Shown here in pieces: positions 41,315-50,617 of a stretch of 64,000 bases of DNA (positions are counted from its first letter, which is position 1; each line of letters starts with the position of its first letter). Source of the stretch: Cyanidiococcus yangmingshanensis. Lineage: Eukaryota > Rhodophyta > Bangiophyceae > Cyanidiales > Cyanidiaceae. The position numbers and the translations under genes are program-made. The stretch spans positions 682,001 to 746,000 of the forward strand of contig VWRR01000001.1 in the NCBI GenBank assembly GCA_013995675.1. The letters run 5' to 3'. The notes below the pieces were generated by a model that worked only from the letters and a program-made list of their open reading frames with translations, ran no database searches and had not been told where the DNA came from.

Positions 41315-42830
41315 TCAGCGAACCATCCAGTGCACCGCCACAGAGACGAGTGCCGAAATAGGAATCGTCAGAACCCATGCCAGAAGGATACGCGCGACAG
41401 TCCGACTTTGAATCGGCGACCCTTGAGAATATGCCGCTCCAGCGACAGCAGCGACCAGGATCTGGGTGGTGCTCACCGGCAACCCTGCTGCGGTCGCAGC
41501 CAGCACGCAAAGCGCAGCAGCCGTTTGTGCCGCCAGGCCAGTCGTGAAGTCTAGCTTGGCGATCGCGTATCCCACGGTCTGCATCACGCGATACCCGAAT
41601 AGTGTCAATCCAAGCAGAATGGCCATTCCGCCGAGGACAAGCAACGACGTCGGGACGGACGAAGGCGACGCAGCACTGTTCCCGGAGCGGCCATTCTGCA
41701 CATACGCCATGATATGAACGAGTGGTGCGATGCCGTTACTCACATCTGTGAACTGGAGAGGTAACAAATTCCCATTCGTTCCCTCTTCGCGGTTAGTCTC
41801 TTGTTCCAAATTCTGGGTTTTCTTCCTGTGCGATAAACTTGCCATTTCCCCCATGTGCGAAAGCTATAGCTGCGGCAGTGAAAATCATCAAGAGTCGGAG
41901 ACCGCGCGCGTAACGATATGGAGGCTCCAGGTATGCCGTCTCATGAATGGGGTCTATCGATGGCGCCTCGGCATCTATGGTTGTTGCTGAGGGCGAGGCC
42001 GGAACGAATGGCGCGTCCGAGTAGCGTGCAAGCATTTCTCGGCGCTTGATCAAGAACATCACCATCGAAGCGGTAAATACCAGGCTGGAGATAGCGGCAG
42101 TGACAGGTGCGCTCCATCTGCCGAGCAAAACGCGGAGGTCCGGTGGACCCGCGATAAAAATGAAAACGAATAGACTGCCCATAATGGAACCTGCGAGCAA
42201 GGGAAGACCCAGAGGCTCCTCGAAAATACATTGAGCTCCGCATATAAAATACAGCACGTAGCCGGCGAGAAAGCCAACGATTGGTGACGCTAACCAGACG
42301 ATAACGATAGGCACAACGGACGACCAGCGTACTTGAATAGGCAACGCAATTTCACCAGCAGCCACGGAACTTGTCGTATTGGTGTCTCGTCCCTGCTGCC
42401 ATGCTTGGAACGCTCCAGCAGCTACAATCGCCGATGCAGTCGCATGAGACGCTGATACCGGTAATGCTGCAACCGTGCTGCCCGCTACGAGAGCGAAACT
42501 CGCGACCAACGTTCCGAGGGCACTCACGGCTCGTTGTCGAGCTGTGCCGCCTGTCACGAGCTGCTCGCTGATGTGCTCCGTGACACTACTTCCGGCAAAA
42601 AGCGCACCAGCAAACTCGAAGACGCCTGCGAAGAGCACCAACGGAACCGCTCCTTTGATGCGGGCCCAAACACTCAACGAAGAACTTGAATGTGCGGGTG
42701 CTCGCAGCGCGCCAGCACCGTAGGCAGTCCCAAGGACGTTAGCGACATCGTTGGCGCCCATCACACAAAGAACGCAGATAGCGAGCCCGACACCGATCAC
42801 GGCGAGAAGCGTGGGATTCAGGTCGGGCAT
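41315..42830 (-). CDS. PiT-family phosphate transporter with one intron
   Basis: A sodium- or proton-coupled inorganic phosphate transporter (PHO-4/Pho89/PiT family), about 472 residues over about ten helices. The N-terminal PiT signature is MGANDVANVLGTAYGAGAL and the duplicated copy in the second half is AFAHGGN-DVSNGIAPL. VSASHATASAIVAAGAF and its counterpart GLPVSTTQILVAAVAGAAY are the matching hairpin motifs. The second signature is interrupted exactly inside the Asp codon by a 97-nt intron (41746-41842), and splicing makes exons of 988 and 431 nt, together 473 codons with stop. A central hydrophilic loop (about residues 265-305) separates the halves. ATG 42830 is used, just before helix 1. 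Confidence 0.93.
41746..41842 (-). other. GC-AG spliceosomal intron, 97 nt
   Basis: The coding strand reads ...aatg then gcaagttt (donor, GC instead of GT), an actaac branch motif with its A 47 nt before the end, and ttcacag as acceptor, then atgtgagtaac. Removal joins G|AT in phase 1 to give the family-conserved N-D-V-S-N. 97 is not a multiple of three, so the unspliced message is truncated. Confidence 0.88.
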
Positions 42831-43468
42831 GGAATCACCAATTTAGTTCGACTCGAGAGCATCAGCGTCATCGTCGTTCTGGACTTTGTTTTCTACAAAG
42901 CGGAGGTTATTTTCAGGAAAGACAGCGAGTTCCTCGACCAAAGAGGCTCGAGGCGACTCTCGGATCCGGGTGCAGCCGAGCGCCTGCGACACAGATCTGT
43001 CGGGAGAGCACCCGCTAGGGTCCAGCGGTTGTCCTTTGCCGGGTTTCAAACATTCTATTTGGGACTTGTCAGCAAACAAACAAAACCATAGAAACAGTTC
43101 AATCTAGATGGCTTTACGCGCGAGCTTTGCAGGAGGTTTTGGTGTGCTGCAACCGCCGATGCAGGCCAATGTGGTACTCGTCTGCGTCGTCGGTCTCAAA
43201 CGAGCGCATTTCGTGAAAGCATTATTCATCGGGGAGGTCTTGATCATCAGAGCTTTCCCGCTGGACATCTCTCCTGCAAGGAACGGATGCATTTCACGAG
43301 CTGCGGGTGCAAAACATGCCCAGCCCCGTGCTAAAAAGTGCATAATCACCGTTCGCGGATACGGAATGAATGAGATTAACTTGGTGGGGTGAAACGAACG
43401 TGGCTCCCTAGTTTCAAAACCTCTAAGACGAAGCAGGTCCTGATCCATTCGGAACAACTTCGAGGGCC
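42831..43468. other. Spacer between phosphate transporter and TMEM223-like gene
   Basis: A 94-codon plus-strand frame with ATG at 43108 and a 117-codon minus-strand frame overlap here; neither has a recognised domain. Both are left uncalled. Confidence 0.4.
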
Positions 43469-44122
43469 CTACCGAGACAAGCGGGACGATGTACGCTCTT
43501 TCAATCGTTGGGCAGCAAGTCGAATCACTCCATCGCCGCCTTCTCTAGTCAGAGCATCCAGCATGCTTGCATCGTGGACTTGCCCCCTCTTTCGATCAAC
43601 CTGAAAGTAGGAACCATATCCACGAACGCCAAAAGTCACCAGGTCCTGCTGGGTTGAGGCACGTGCCGAGGCGCTCGCCACGAGTCGAGCTGTCGGAACC
43701 TCCAAGACGAGTCGATCAGGTCGGTCTTCCCGCCCGGAACGAAAGAGCGAGTGGGTAACCACTCGGGCGCGCTCAGCGCACTTGCCCATCAAACGAATGC
43801 TTTTCACGTTCCGCCTCGCGTAAAAAGCCATTAGCTGCAAGAACACCAACGATATGATGAGACCTCCGGCCGGCCACCAGGTCTGATATCGACTTGCCGG
43901 AAACCATTCAGTCGTGTTCGCTGACGACTCGGGTTGAGGCTCCTCCTCTGAGGTTGCCTTGCCGGGGTGACCTGCTTTACGCGAGTTCGCTGCGTTCCTC
44001 CAGTTCAGCATGCCAAAAGTTGCCCAGGCCGCCACCTGGAAGACGCCAACCACTCCCAACAGACGAATGAGTGGTGCTTTGGGTTTCTCATAAATGAGCA
44101 TACCTTTGTTCGGATCAAGCAT
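43469..44122 (-). CDS. TMEM223-like two-helix membrane protein, probably mitochondrial
   Basis: A 217-residue protein with two membrane segments, LIRLLGVVGVFQVAAWATFGM (about 18-38) and GGLIISLVFLQLMAFYA (about 87-103). They are joined by a Glu/Ser-rich loop and followed by a ~110-residue soluble tail that includes FGVRGYGSYFQVDRKRG. The layout and the YxK-x-LIRLLG start resemble TMEM223, an inner mitochondrial membrane factor for cytochrome oxidase subunit 1 synthesis. The match is moderate, and a generic membrane protein is the alternative. It lies head to head with mL40, also mitochondrial, about 220 bp away. Confidence 0.5.
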   Translation of the reverse strand: MLDPNKGMLIYEKPKAPLIRLLGVVGVFQVAAWATFGMLNWRNAANSRKAGHPGKATSEEEPQPESSANTTEWFPASRYQTWWPAGGLIISLVFLQLMAFYARRNVKSIRLMGKCAERARVVTHSLFRSGREDRPDRLVLEVPTARLVASASARASTQQDLVTFGVRGYGSYFQVDRKRGQVHDASMLDALTREGGDGVIRLAAQRLKERTSSRLSR

Positions 44123-44345
44123 TGTACTCGATCGTCTAAAGCTGTTCGTTCATCGCCGTGAGGGGGGGAAGGACTCACCACTCGTCAAAACTGGGACGTG
44201 ATCCGTTCCCGGCCCGGCGGCGACCCGCAGCGTCCGAAACGCTCTTCCACGACCCCGCAGCAAGCATTTCCGAGAACTGCGCTCAGACGCACTTTGAAAA
44301 GACTTGGTATCCAGCGCTGGCATGTCAGTCTCGTCGTTACGGAGG

Positions 44346-44768
44346 ATGTCTGTGCCGCTTATGTGGAGGATCAACCGACACTGGCAACGGTGGTTTTCTG
44401 CTACCAAAGGTGCACATGACAGTGGAAAAAAAGGGTCGAGCCGCCGAGAGGAAGTTCGGCCCGAGAACCTCGAAAAGCTTGCGACGGCGCTCGCACCACA
44501 GAAGGTAACGCTTGAGTTCAGCGAAGAAGTGCTCGCTCGGGGAGCTGAACTTGCACGCGCCTACTCGAAGCAGTGTTTGCGCCGTGAGGCGGAGTTGCAG
44601 CGCCGACTAGTTCGACTCGCTCGTTCCAGGGATGCCGCGGTCGCAGAGTTACCTCCCGACCAGCAGGTGCTTGCTCGTGAGCTGGACTTGAGTGTACCGA
44701 AACGACCACGTTGGATACCAACTGAGACGCCGCCTATTCCAAACTTTCGTCGTGGCGCGGTTGAGTGA
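44346..44768 (+). CDS. Mitochondrial large-subunit ribosomal protein mL40 (MRPL28/MRPL40-like)
   Basis: About 140 residues from ATG 44346, opening with a short arginine/tryptophan-rich mitochondrial-type leader (MSVPLMWRINRHWQRWFSATK). A charged helical middle follows (EVLARGAELARAYSKQCLRR), then VAELPPDQQVLARELDL and the C-terminal TETPPIPNF, matching the TPPIPNY end of mL40. An upstream ATG at 44322 is in the same frame. The frame stops at TGA 44766-44768, but the same frame stays open for another 64 codons with a helix-like basic sequence to TAG 44961-44963, so the true end might be later. Confidence 0.6.
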   Translation: MSVPLMWRINRHWQRWFSATKGAHDSGKKGSSRREEVRPENLEKLATALAPQKVTLEFSEEVLARGAELARAYSKQCLRREAELQRRLVRLARSRDAAVAELPPDQQVLARELDLSVPKRPRWIPTETPPIPNFRRGAVE

Positions 44769-45622
44769 GATCGGAAGCAGCAGCGGCAGGAACGTTTTCG
44801 GAAGCGAGCTGAGCAGCTGTTGCTGCCGTTGGGGCCGACTTGGACTGCGATTCACTGGGAAACGATCTCCCGAGCCGTCAGGGATGGGAGGTCTATCTAT
44901 CGCATTCAACAGGCCATCCGAGGACTTTTTTATGCCGACTCCAGGGAACCATATATCCGGTAGAATCGAGAAAATGGGGCATGCCGGGATCAGGTGTGAT
45001 TTCTTCTAACATGGCATGGATGTGGAACATTCGACTTGATGATCTCTATGAGATATTTGAGAGAGTCGTATCTAAAACGTGGCGACTCAATGTTTGTCTA
45101 TCCAATGGTGGACGAGTGTCACCGTGAACGAGTACATGCATCCGTGCCTAGTGAGCACTTCATGCAGAGAAAAAAAACACGCTCGAGCAGAACGGGTGCA
45201 GCTGAAGCCTCGCCAGTCCATGCATTGTTTGCGCAACAGGCAGCATCGATGACCACGCTATGAGGCAGCTTTGCTAGCGCGGTTCCGAACATTCAACTAC
45301 ACTCCTCCTGCAGACGGTTCGTTCGTCGTTGAGGAATTCCGCTGCGAGGTATCTCAAGCGTCGCCTCTTGACGTGGAGGGTGCTCCCTACAGACCATTTC
45401 ACGAATGTGCATCAAGAGATCTTGATTCAAGGTCATTGGGGCTGCGTCGAATATTGTATCGAGTCGAGACTGGACAAAGGATTCCCTCTTTGCCACAGTG
45501 CGCATAGAAACGATCAGTCGCGTTTTTGTATGGAATGATCCCGATATCCATCAAAGGAGTTGAGCCTATGGTCATCAGAATGTTTCGCCACGAATTGAGA
45601 TCCAGTTCGAATACTGGGAAGA
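44769..45622. other. Spacer between mL40 and RlmN ends
   Basis: The first 195 bases continue the mL40 frame after its TGA. The rest has only short frames without recognised features. Confidence 0.4.
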
Positions 45623-47006
45623 TCAGGCTGTTGTGTCGGCAGATCTTCTCTGCACAAGGTGCTGAAAAGCTTCCGGGACGCGCATGCGTGGCGGCATTGA
45701 CTCGAAGCCAGGACTCCCCAACTGTCCGCATGCCGCCATTTGGTCGTCACCGCGACTCCGACGAAGCGTAACCAGAACGCCGCGCTCGTGCAAGTACCGG
45801 CGAAAGGCCTCCATCCGCTCAAGTGGACTCGGCCGAAACTCCGAACCCGCATGGCTGTTGAACGGAATCAAGTTCACTTTGCAAGGAACACATGCAGCGA
45901 TCTTCAACAACCTTTTCGCATCCTCGAGCGAATCGTTGATATCCCCCAAAAGCACGTACTCAAAGAACACCTTCTCTCCTCGTCGAGTGTCCCGCGCATA
46001 CTCCTCGCGCAGGGTTTCCACCAACTCCTCCAGCGGATATTTGCGATTGATCGGCATGATCCAGTTCCTAACTTGATTGGTGGTGGCGTTGAGGCTCACA
46101 GCGAGGTTCGCTCGTGACTCACGAAGATAACGTCGTATCTCTGGAACCAACCCCGAGGTGCTCACAGTTACCTTGTTGTGCGAGAATCCCATACCCTTTG
46201 GATCCAGCAGAATCTCCACAACCTTCAGCACATTGTCCAAATTCTGAAATGGTTCACCCATGCCCATAAAGACAACATTTGAGATGTGAGAATGGGCATC
46301 ACGCGGCGTTTCGTAGAGATTCCTCGTTAAAGAAACTTGGTCCAAGATCTCTGCTGCGACGAGATTCCGTCGCAGACCCATTTTGCCAGTGAAACAAAAC
46401 TGACAGTTCATCGCACATCCCAGTTGAGAAGATATACACAATGTATTCCGCCCTGGCGCTGGGATGAGAACAGACTCCACAGCTCCGTCGCCATCCTCGA
46501 CTCGGTAGACGAGTTTGCGGGTTCCATCCCGTGCCTCTCGTGCCTCGCCTAGTCGGAGCGCGTGCAGACGGGTGCTCTGGGCAAGCGCCTCGCGTAAGCG
46601 CTTTCCAATATCACTCATTTGATCCACTTGTGTCGCTAGTGGCAGCCGATAAAGCCAGCGGTATAGTTGCCGTGCTCGGTACGGTTTCTCTCCCAGCGCA
46701 GTGACGAGACGCTCGAGCTCCGACAACGCCATTCCGGAGAGCGTCGGTAGCCATGTCTTTTCAGTCAGCAGGGCTCTTGATGGTGCGCTGGACCCGGTGT
46801 CCCGCACATGACGAAAGATCTCTCGCGTATATAACTTGACGCGCACTTTGAGCACACCGTTTCCCAGAAAGAACCCCGAACCTGCACCGCGCTGCACGCT
46901 GTACCGCTCGCAACGGCATCGTCGACGGTTCCCACTTCGCGTTCAGCACGCTAACTCCAGAGGCAGCGAGTCCTAGTCGCGGCACTAGCGATGACGCAAA
47001 ACCCAT
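45623..47006 (-). CDS. RlmN-type 23S rRNA/tRNA adenine-C2 methyltransferase (radical SAM)
   Basis: It methylates adenosine C2 in rRNA (A2503 in E. coli numbering) and some tRNAs. The radical-SAM cluster C-x3-C-x2-C is in CAMNCQFCFTGKMG; VFMGMGEPFQNLDNV, VTVSTSGLVPEIRRYL, LAVSLNATTNQVRN and NLIPFNSHAGSEF follow as in RlmN. The core from ATG 46732 (MALSELERLV) is 369 residues, like bacterial RlmN, and is the conservative start. Upstream, the core frame stays open to 46897 without ATG. A transit-like frame from ATG 47006 (MGFASSLVPRLGLAASG) meets it if one base is dropped, so an organelle-targeted longer form is likely and is used for the end coordinate here. Confidence 0.85.
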
Positions 47007-47212
47007 GGGCCACTCTCTTTTATCGAATTGACTCATAACCAACGATGGAAACGCTCTCTACTCAGGACAGGATGGGCCTAGCAGGAAGTCAAACTCTGTG
47101 GTCGTATCTGTGCCCGTTCGGGGGCGCCGACGCAACCGCCCTCTCTCCATGCCGAGTACCGAGATGCACCCGCCACTTGGCTAGCGAGATTCTCTGCCAG
47201 GGTGCTGGTTGA

Positions 47213-48316
47213 ATGAACGCTCCCCAAGAGAGTCACTTTATTCTGAGGTTGCCAGAGCATCTGGCGAAGCGTTTGAGAAAAGCGCTCGCCTCCAGCGAGG
47301 CAGATCAGGAGGGTGCTTCGAGTTACTCCGTTCCGGGACGAGCAGCGACGTCGTTGGAGAACGGCAAAGTTGTCGGACAGGAACGCAAGGACACTGGCTC
47401 GGGCACGGACGGACAGACCACGACAGGGGCCCCAACACAACATTTGCTGGCTGCTACGGAGACGGAACGGTTTTGGCTAGTGTTTTTTCCTGAAAACCGC
47501 AATGGCCGGTTAGCAGCGCTTCGAATTGGAAACGAGGACGCGTATGAGGAACACTTTGGGTTTCTGTTCGATTTGCCGTGTATCACGGAGACATGGAAGA
47601 CCCTCGATGGCCGTACAATGTACAAGTGTGCGGACACGCACCAGATTCTCCAGATCTACGACGACCCCAAGGACCTACCCTCGGGCGTCGATGTGTGCCT
47701 ACCCGATGGGCTGACTCCAGCAAGTCGCGGTTTCTCTCAACGCCATCGACCAGAGGAGCCCAAGTACTCTGCAGTTGAAGTAGCTCAACATGAAGAAATT
47801 ATCAAGTACGCTTTGGATTTCCGTAAGCCTTGGAACGGTCCCAAGCCGGTGTCTGTGGATGTTGATGAGGAAGTTATCGAGGAGGAGGTCTGGGTGCCCG
47901 TCTCCAGAGACGACGCGCAAGCTTCCACAGCGGCTCAGGTCCCAATGGAAACCATACCTGCTGTTGAACCGGACAAGAAGCTCGATACACGCGACGCCAA
48001 GGAGACGCAGGCACCGCTCGCCGGAGACACAGATCAGTTCGCGAGTGATCTTGAGCAGGCCCTCCTGCTGGGATCGGAGGGAGTTTATGAAGAGCCACCA
48101 TCCTCGTCGCCGGAGCCGCAACCGACCAAGATTGAAGCAGCAGTGCGTCAGGCGGAGCAAGCACGGAAAGAAGTTGTTCGACGCAATCTAGAGCTTCGCA
48201 TCGCCGAGCTCGAGCATGAGGTCAAGCGAATCGCAAACCCGTTGTTGCGATCACGAGTCCAGCGTCGTCTTGATCAGACCAAAGAGGAGTTGAACCAGCT
48301 CAATTCAGCTGAATAA
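47213..48316 (+). CDS. TAF7: TFIID subunit TAF7
   Basis: A 367-residue general transcription factor subunit. The TAFII55/TAF7 N-terminal domain is clear: SHFILRLPEHLAKRLRKAL at the start, FWLVFFPENRNGRLAALRIG, DLPCITETWKTLDGRTMYK and ADTHQILQIYD to about residue 150. A long acidic, low-complexity middle follows, and the end is a predicted coiled coil (RRNLELRIAELEHEVKRIA and the basic RRLDQTKEEL region). A glycine/serine/threonine-rich insert (about 26-80) interrupts the N-terminal domain and has no counterpart in animal TAF7. The gene is divergent from RlmN with a ~200-bp shared upstream region. Confidence 0.88.
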   Translation: MNAPQESHFILRLPEHLAKRLRKALASSEADQEGASSYSVPGRAATSLENGKVVGQERKDTGSGTDGQTTTGAPTQHLLAATETERFWLVFFPENRNGRLAALRIGNEDAYEEHFGFLFDLPCITETWKTLDGRTMYKCADTHQILQIYDDPKDLPSGVDVCLPDGLTPASRGFSQRHRPEEPKYSAVEVAQHEEIIKYALDFRKPWNGPKPVSVDVDEEVIEEEVWVPVSRDDAQASTAAQVPMETIPAVEPDKKLDTRDAKETQAPLAGDTDQFASDLEQALLLGSEGVYEEPPSSSPEPQPTKIEAAVRQAEQARKEVVRRNLELRIAELEHEVKRIANPLLRSRVQRRLDQTKEELNQLNSAE

Positions 48317-48827
48317 GTTTGGTTGGCTGTGCTGCGAAACAGAAAATAGGCGCTGGGAACTTCGAACTCGAATGCCGGCTGCTCATCGGAGCAAGAGACT
48401 GGCTGGATCGTACCAGCGATGTATGAGAGATTCACATTTCCAGCCTTGATGATGTGTCTTGGCCAGACCAATATACTCCTGAGTAGATACCGCATCGAGC
48501 GACCATGCTCTGACGAAATGCAATCAATGTCAGGCTGCTGGTAACGTCTGGAGGAGCGCTTTTCCAAGTCAAACCCATACAGAGGACCAGTTCATGGACG
48601 CGGCTGGATACGAGCCGCGCGGTTCCTTGAAAAGCTCAAGAGCCCAAGTTGATGTCTTGATTGGCCCCAGACAACCTATTTGGAGTATCCAAACACCTGA
48701 TATCGAGCATCTGCTCGAAAAAAACATCCACGCTCATCATCAGGTCGCCAAAGCAATAATCAGGGTACCCCCAAGCACGCTTCAGTCATCTATTCGCCGC
48801 ACACGCTGCTGTATTCAGAGCAATCCT
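48317..48827. other. Convergent spacer TAF7 / DUF1415 gene
   Basis: About 510 bp without recognisable content. Confidence 0.5.
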
Positions 48828-49610
48828 CTATAGATTGAGTTCCAGCAAACGCTGAAATCGCATCTCTAGAGCCTCCAGAGATACTTGTGAGAGACGAACA
48901 GCATTCTGTTCCAGCATTTCCGCTGATTTGCCTGTCGCTACAACCTCGTCGACTTGGTCGCCACGTAACAGATTGATCGTTGGCAAGGGCGCCCGACGCT
49001 CATAATCCAGGCTATCTACAGGAACCAGTCTTTGCAACGCAGCGTTTTGCTTAGCATAGACATGAAGAGGGTGAAAAAACACCAAGACGAGGGAGCGACC
49101 TTGGTCACGCGCTTCCCAACGACGCTCGAGCGCCAGGGAAGAAGCATAGAAGCGAATAAAGTCGTTCTGATAGAACTGTGGTAGCACCAGTAAAGTCGTC
49201 GCCAGCTCTGTCGGCTCGGCCTGAATCAACAACGCTGCCTCCTGCACCAAGGCCCGCTCGACAGCTTTTACAGCAGCAGCGTCGCTTACGGCGATTCGAA
49301 CCTGGCCTGAGGCAAACGGGGCCCGAGCGTACGGACACAGCTGAAGTTCGATGACAAAGTCACGAATCCAGTTCCGTGTGATCACTTCGCAGCGCTCAAC
49401 TTCTCGTGGAGAAAGTTTTGATTGTAAACTAGTTAATGAAAAGTCGTGGCGCCCGCCACCTCGAGGAAAGTAGCAAAGTCGCAGGCCGTCCGGACGAGTG
49501 CCGTGGCTCCGGGTCACTCGTCTCGCCCTCGGGGGCCTCCCAGGAACGCCAAGAAAGCCAAGAAACTGCGTCCGCGTTCCGTTCGAAGACTGGACGATAT
49601 GCTGCAGCAT
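48828..49610 (-). CDS. DUF1415-family protein, possibly organellar
   Basis: About 260 residues. The last ~195 form a DUF1415 domain: RNWIRDFVIELQLCPYARAP near its start, TTLLVLPQFYQNDFIRFY in the middle and PLPTINLLRGDQVDEV near the end. This family is widespread in bacteria and algae with no established biochemical role. The first ~65 residues are basic and poorly conserved, compatible with a transit peptide. ATG 49610 is the second methionine position of the open frame and the first real ATG. Confidence 0.82.
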   Translation of the reverse strand: MLQHIVQSSNGTRTQFLGFLGVPGRPPRARRVTRSHGTRPDGLRLCYFPRGGGRHDFSLTSLQSKLSPREVERCEVITRNWIRDFVIELQLCPYARAPFASGQVRIAVSDAAAVKAVERALVQEAALLIQAEPTELATTLLVLPQFYQNDFIRFYASSLALERRWEARDQGRSLVLVFFHPLHVYAKQNAALQRLVPVDSLDYERRAPLPTINLLRGDQVDEVVATGKSAEMLEQNAVRLSQVSLEALEMRFQRLLELNL

Positions 49611-49818
49611 GCGAGTGACCAAGCCGGGCTGATCGAGTCCCAGGGCTACGTTTGAGCGGGAAAATCGACAGCCTCACTCGCAGATTCGCTAAGACCTGAT
49701 CCGTCCCGTCAACAAAACGCTGCAGCCTGCTTGACGGTCGCCGGCATGCGCAATGTTTGCTTCCGCCTGGGTCGCTCTGCAGCCAAGCCAGTCTTGCGCG
49801 TTCAGAGACCCGTAACGC

Positions 49819-50617
49819 ATGCTCTCAAACGCCTGTACTTGGACATTCATACTGAGAATGGATAGGAAAGACCACACTTCGGAAAGCACTCGGAATGTCT
49901 CGGGCGAAGCCAAACAAATAGGCCTCGTTCTCACACCGGTGGCTCAAGGCGCCGAGGCCACGATCTATAAAGCCGTGTTGTTTGGTAAACGAATGGTGGC
50001 CATCAAGCAACGCTTACCGAAACGATATCGCTTGACGGAGCTGGACGAGCAGCTGAACCGTTCCCGAGTTATTGCCGAGTCCCGTGCGCTGGCGCGAGCG
50101 TGGCTCTTGCCACACGTTCGCGTTCCGGCGGTCTATTTGGTAGATCCACCCAACTTGCGCCTCGTTTTTGAGTGGATCGAGGGGCCAACCCTTCGGGAAT
50201 GGCTGCGCGTCAACGAACGTGCAGAGTACTGCTGGAAAAGTGCCGCCAGTTCTGGAACAGGTAGGTCGGATGGTCGCCTCGCTGCACGCGGTTGGCCTCA
50301 TTCATGGTGATCTGACCACATCCAACTTTATCGTGCACGAATCACCTGCCTCCAACGACTCTTCAGTATTTATCATCGATTTTGGTTTAGCTCAGCAGTG
50401 CCCAATCCACAGCGATGCGACTCTAGAGGCGAAGGCGGTCGATCTGTATGTACTCGAACGAGCAATTGCCTCGGTCCATGTGAGCCACGCCAAGGAGTAT
50501 CTCGACCAGGTCCTGCGGGCATACGAAGCCGTCTCTGCACTCGAGGATGCGCAGCTTGTCCTTCGACGGCTCAGGGTGGTGCGTGCTCGTGGACGCAAAC
50601 GCAGTATGGTTGGCTAG
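49819..50617 (+). CDS. BUD32: Bud32/PRPK kinase-ATPase of the KEOPS complex, frame-shifted in this sequence
   Basis: A small atypical kinase that powers KEOPS in tRNA t6A synthesis. The glycine-rich region is QGAEATIYKA, with catalytic-loop lysine in KQRLPKRYR. ESRALARAW is the alpha-C region, and the catalytic HGDLTTSN and metal-binding IDFGLA follow. The C-terminus RKRSMVG is the conserved Bud32 tail. The first frame runs to about 50235 and the second carries PPVLEQVGRMVASLHAVGLIHGDL onward. One base too many in the AAAA at 50236-50239 separates them. The total is about 265 residues from ATG 49819, or 252 from ATG 49858, near the normal ~250-260. Confidence 0.9.

Noticed and set aside
40955-41554. 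199-codon plus-strand frame overlapping the phosphate transporter 3' end
   Set aside because: It is antisense to conserved PiT coding sequence and is Arg/Ser-rich with no domain.
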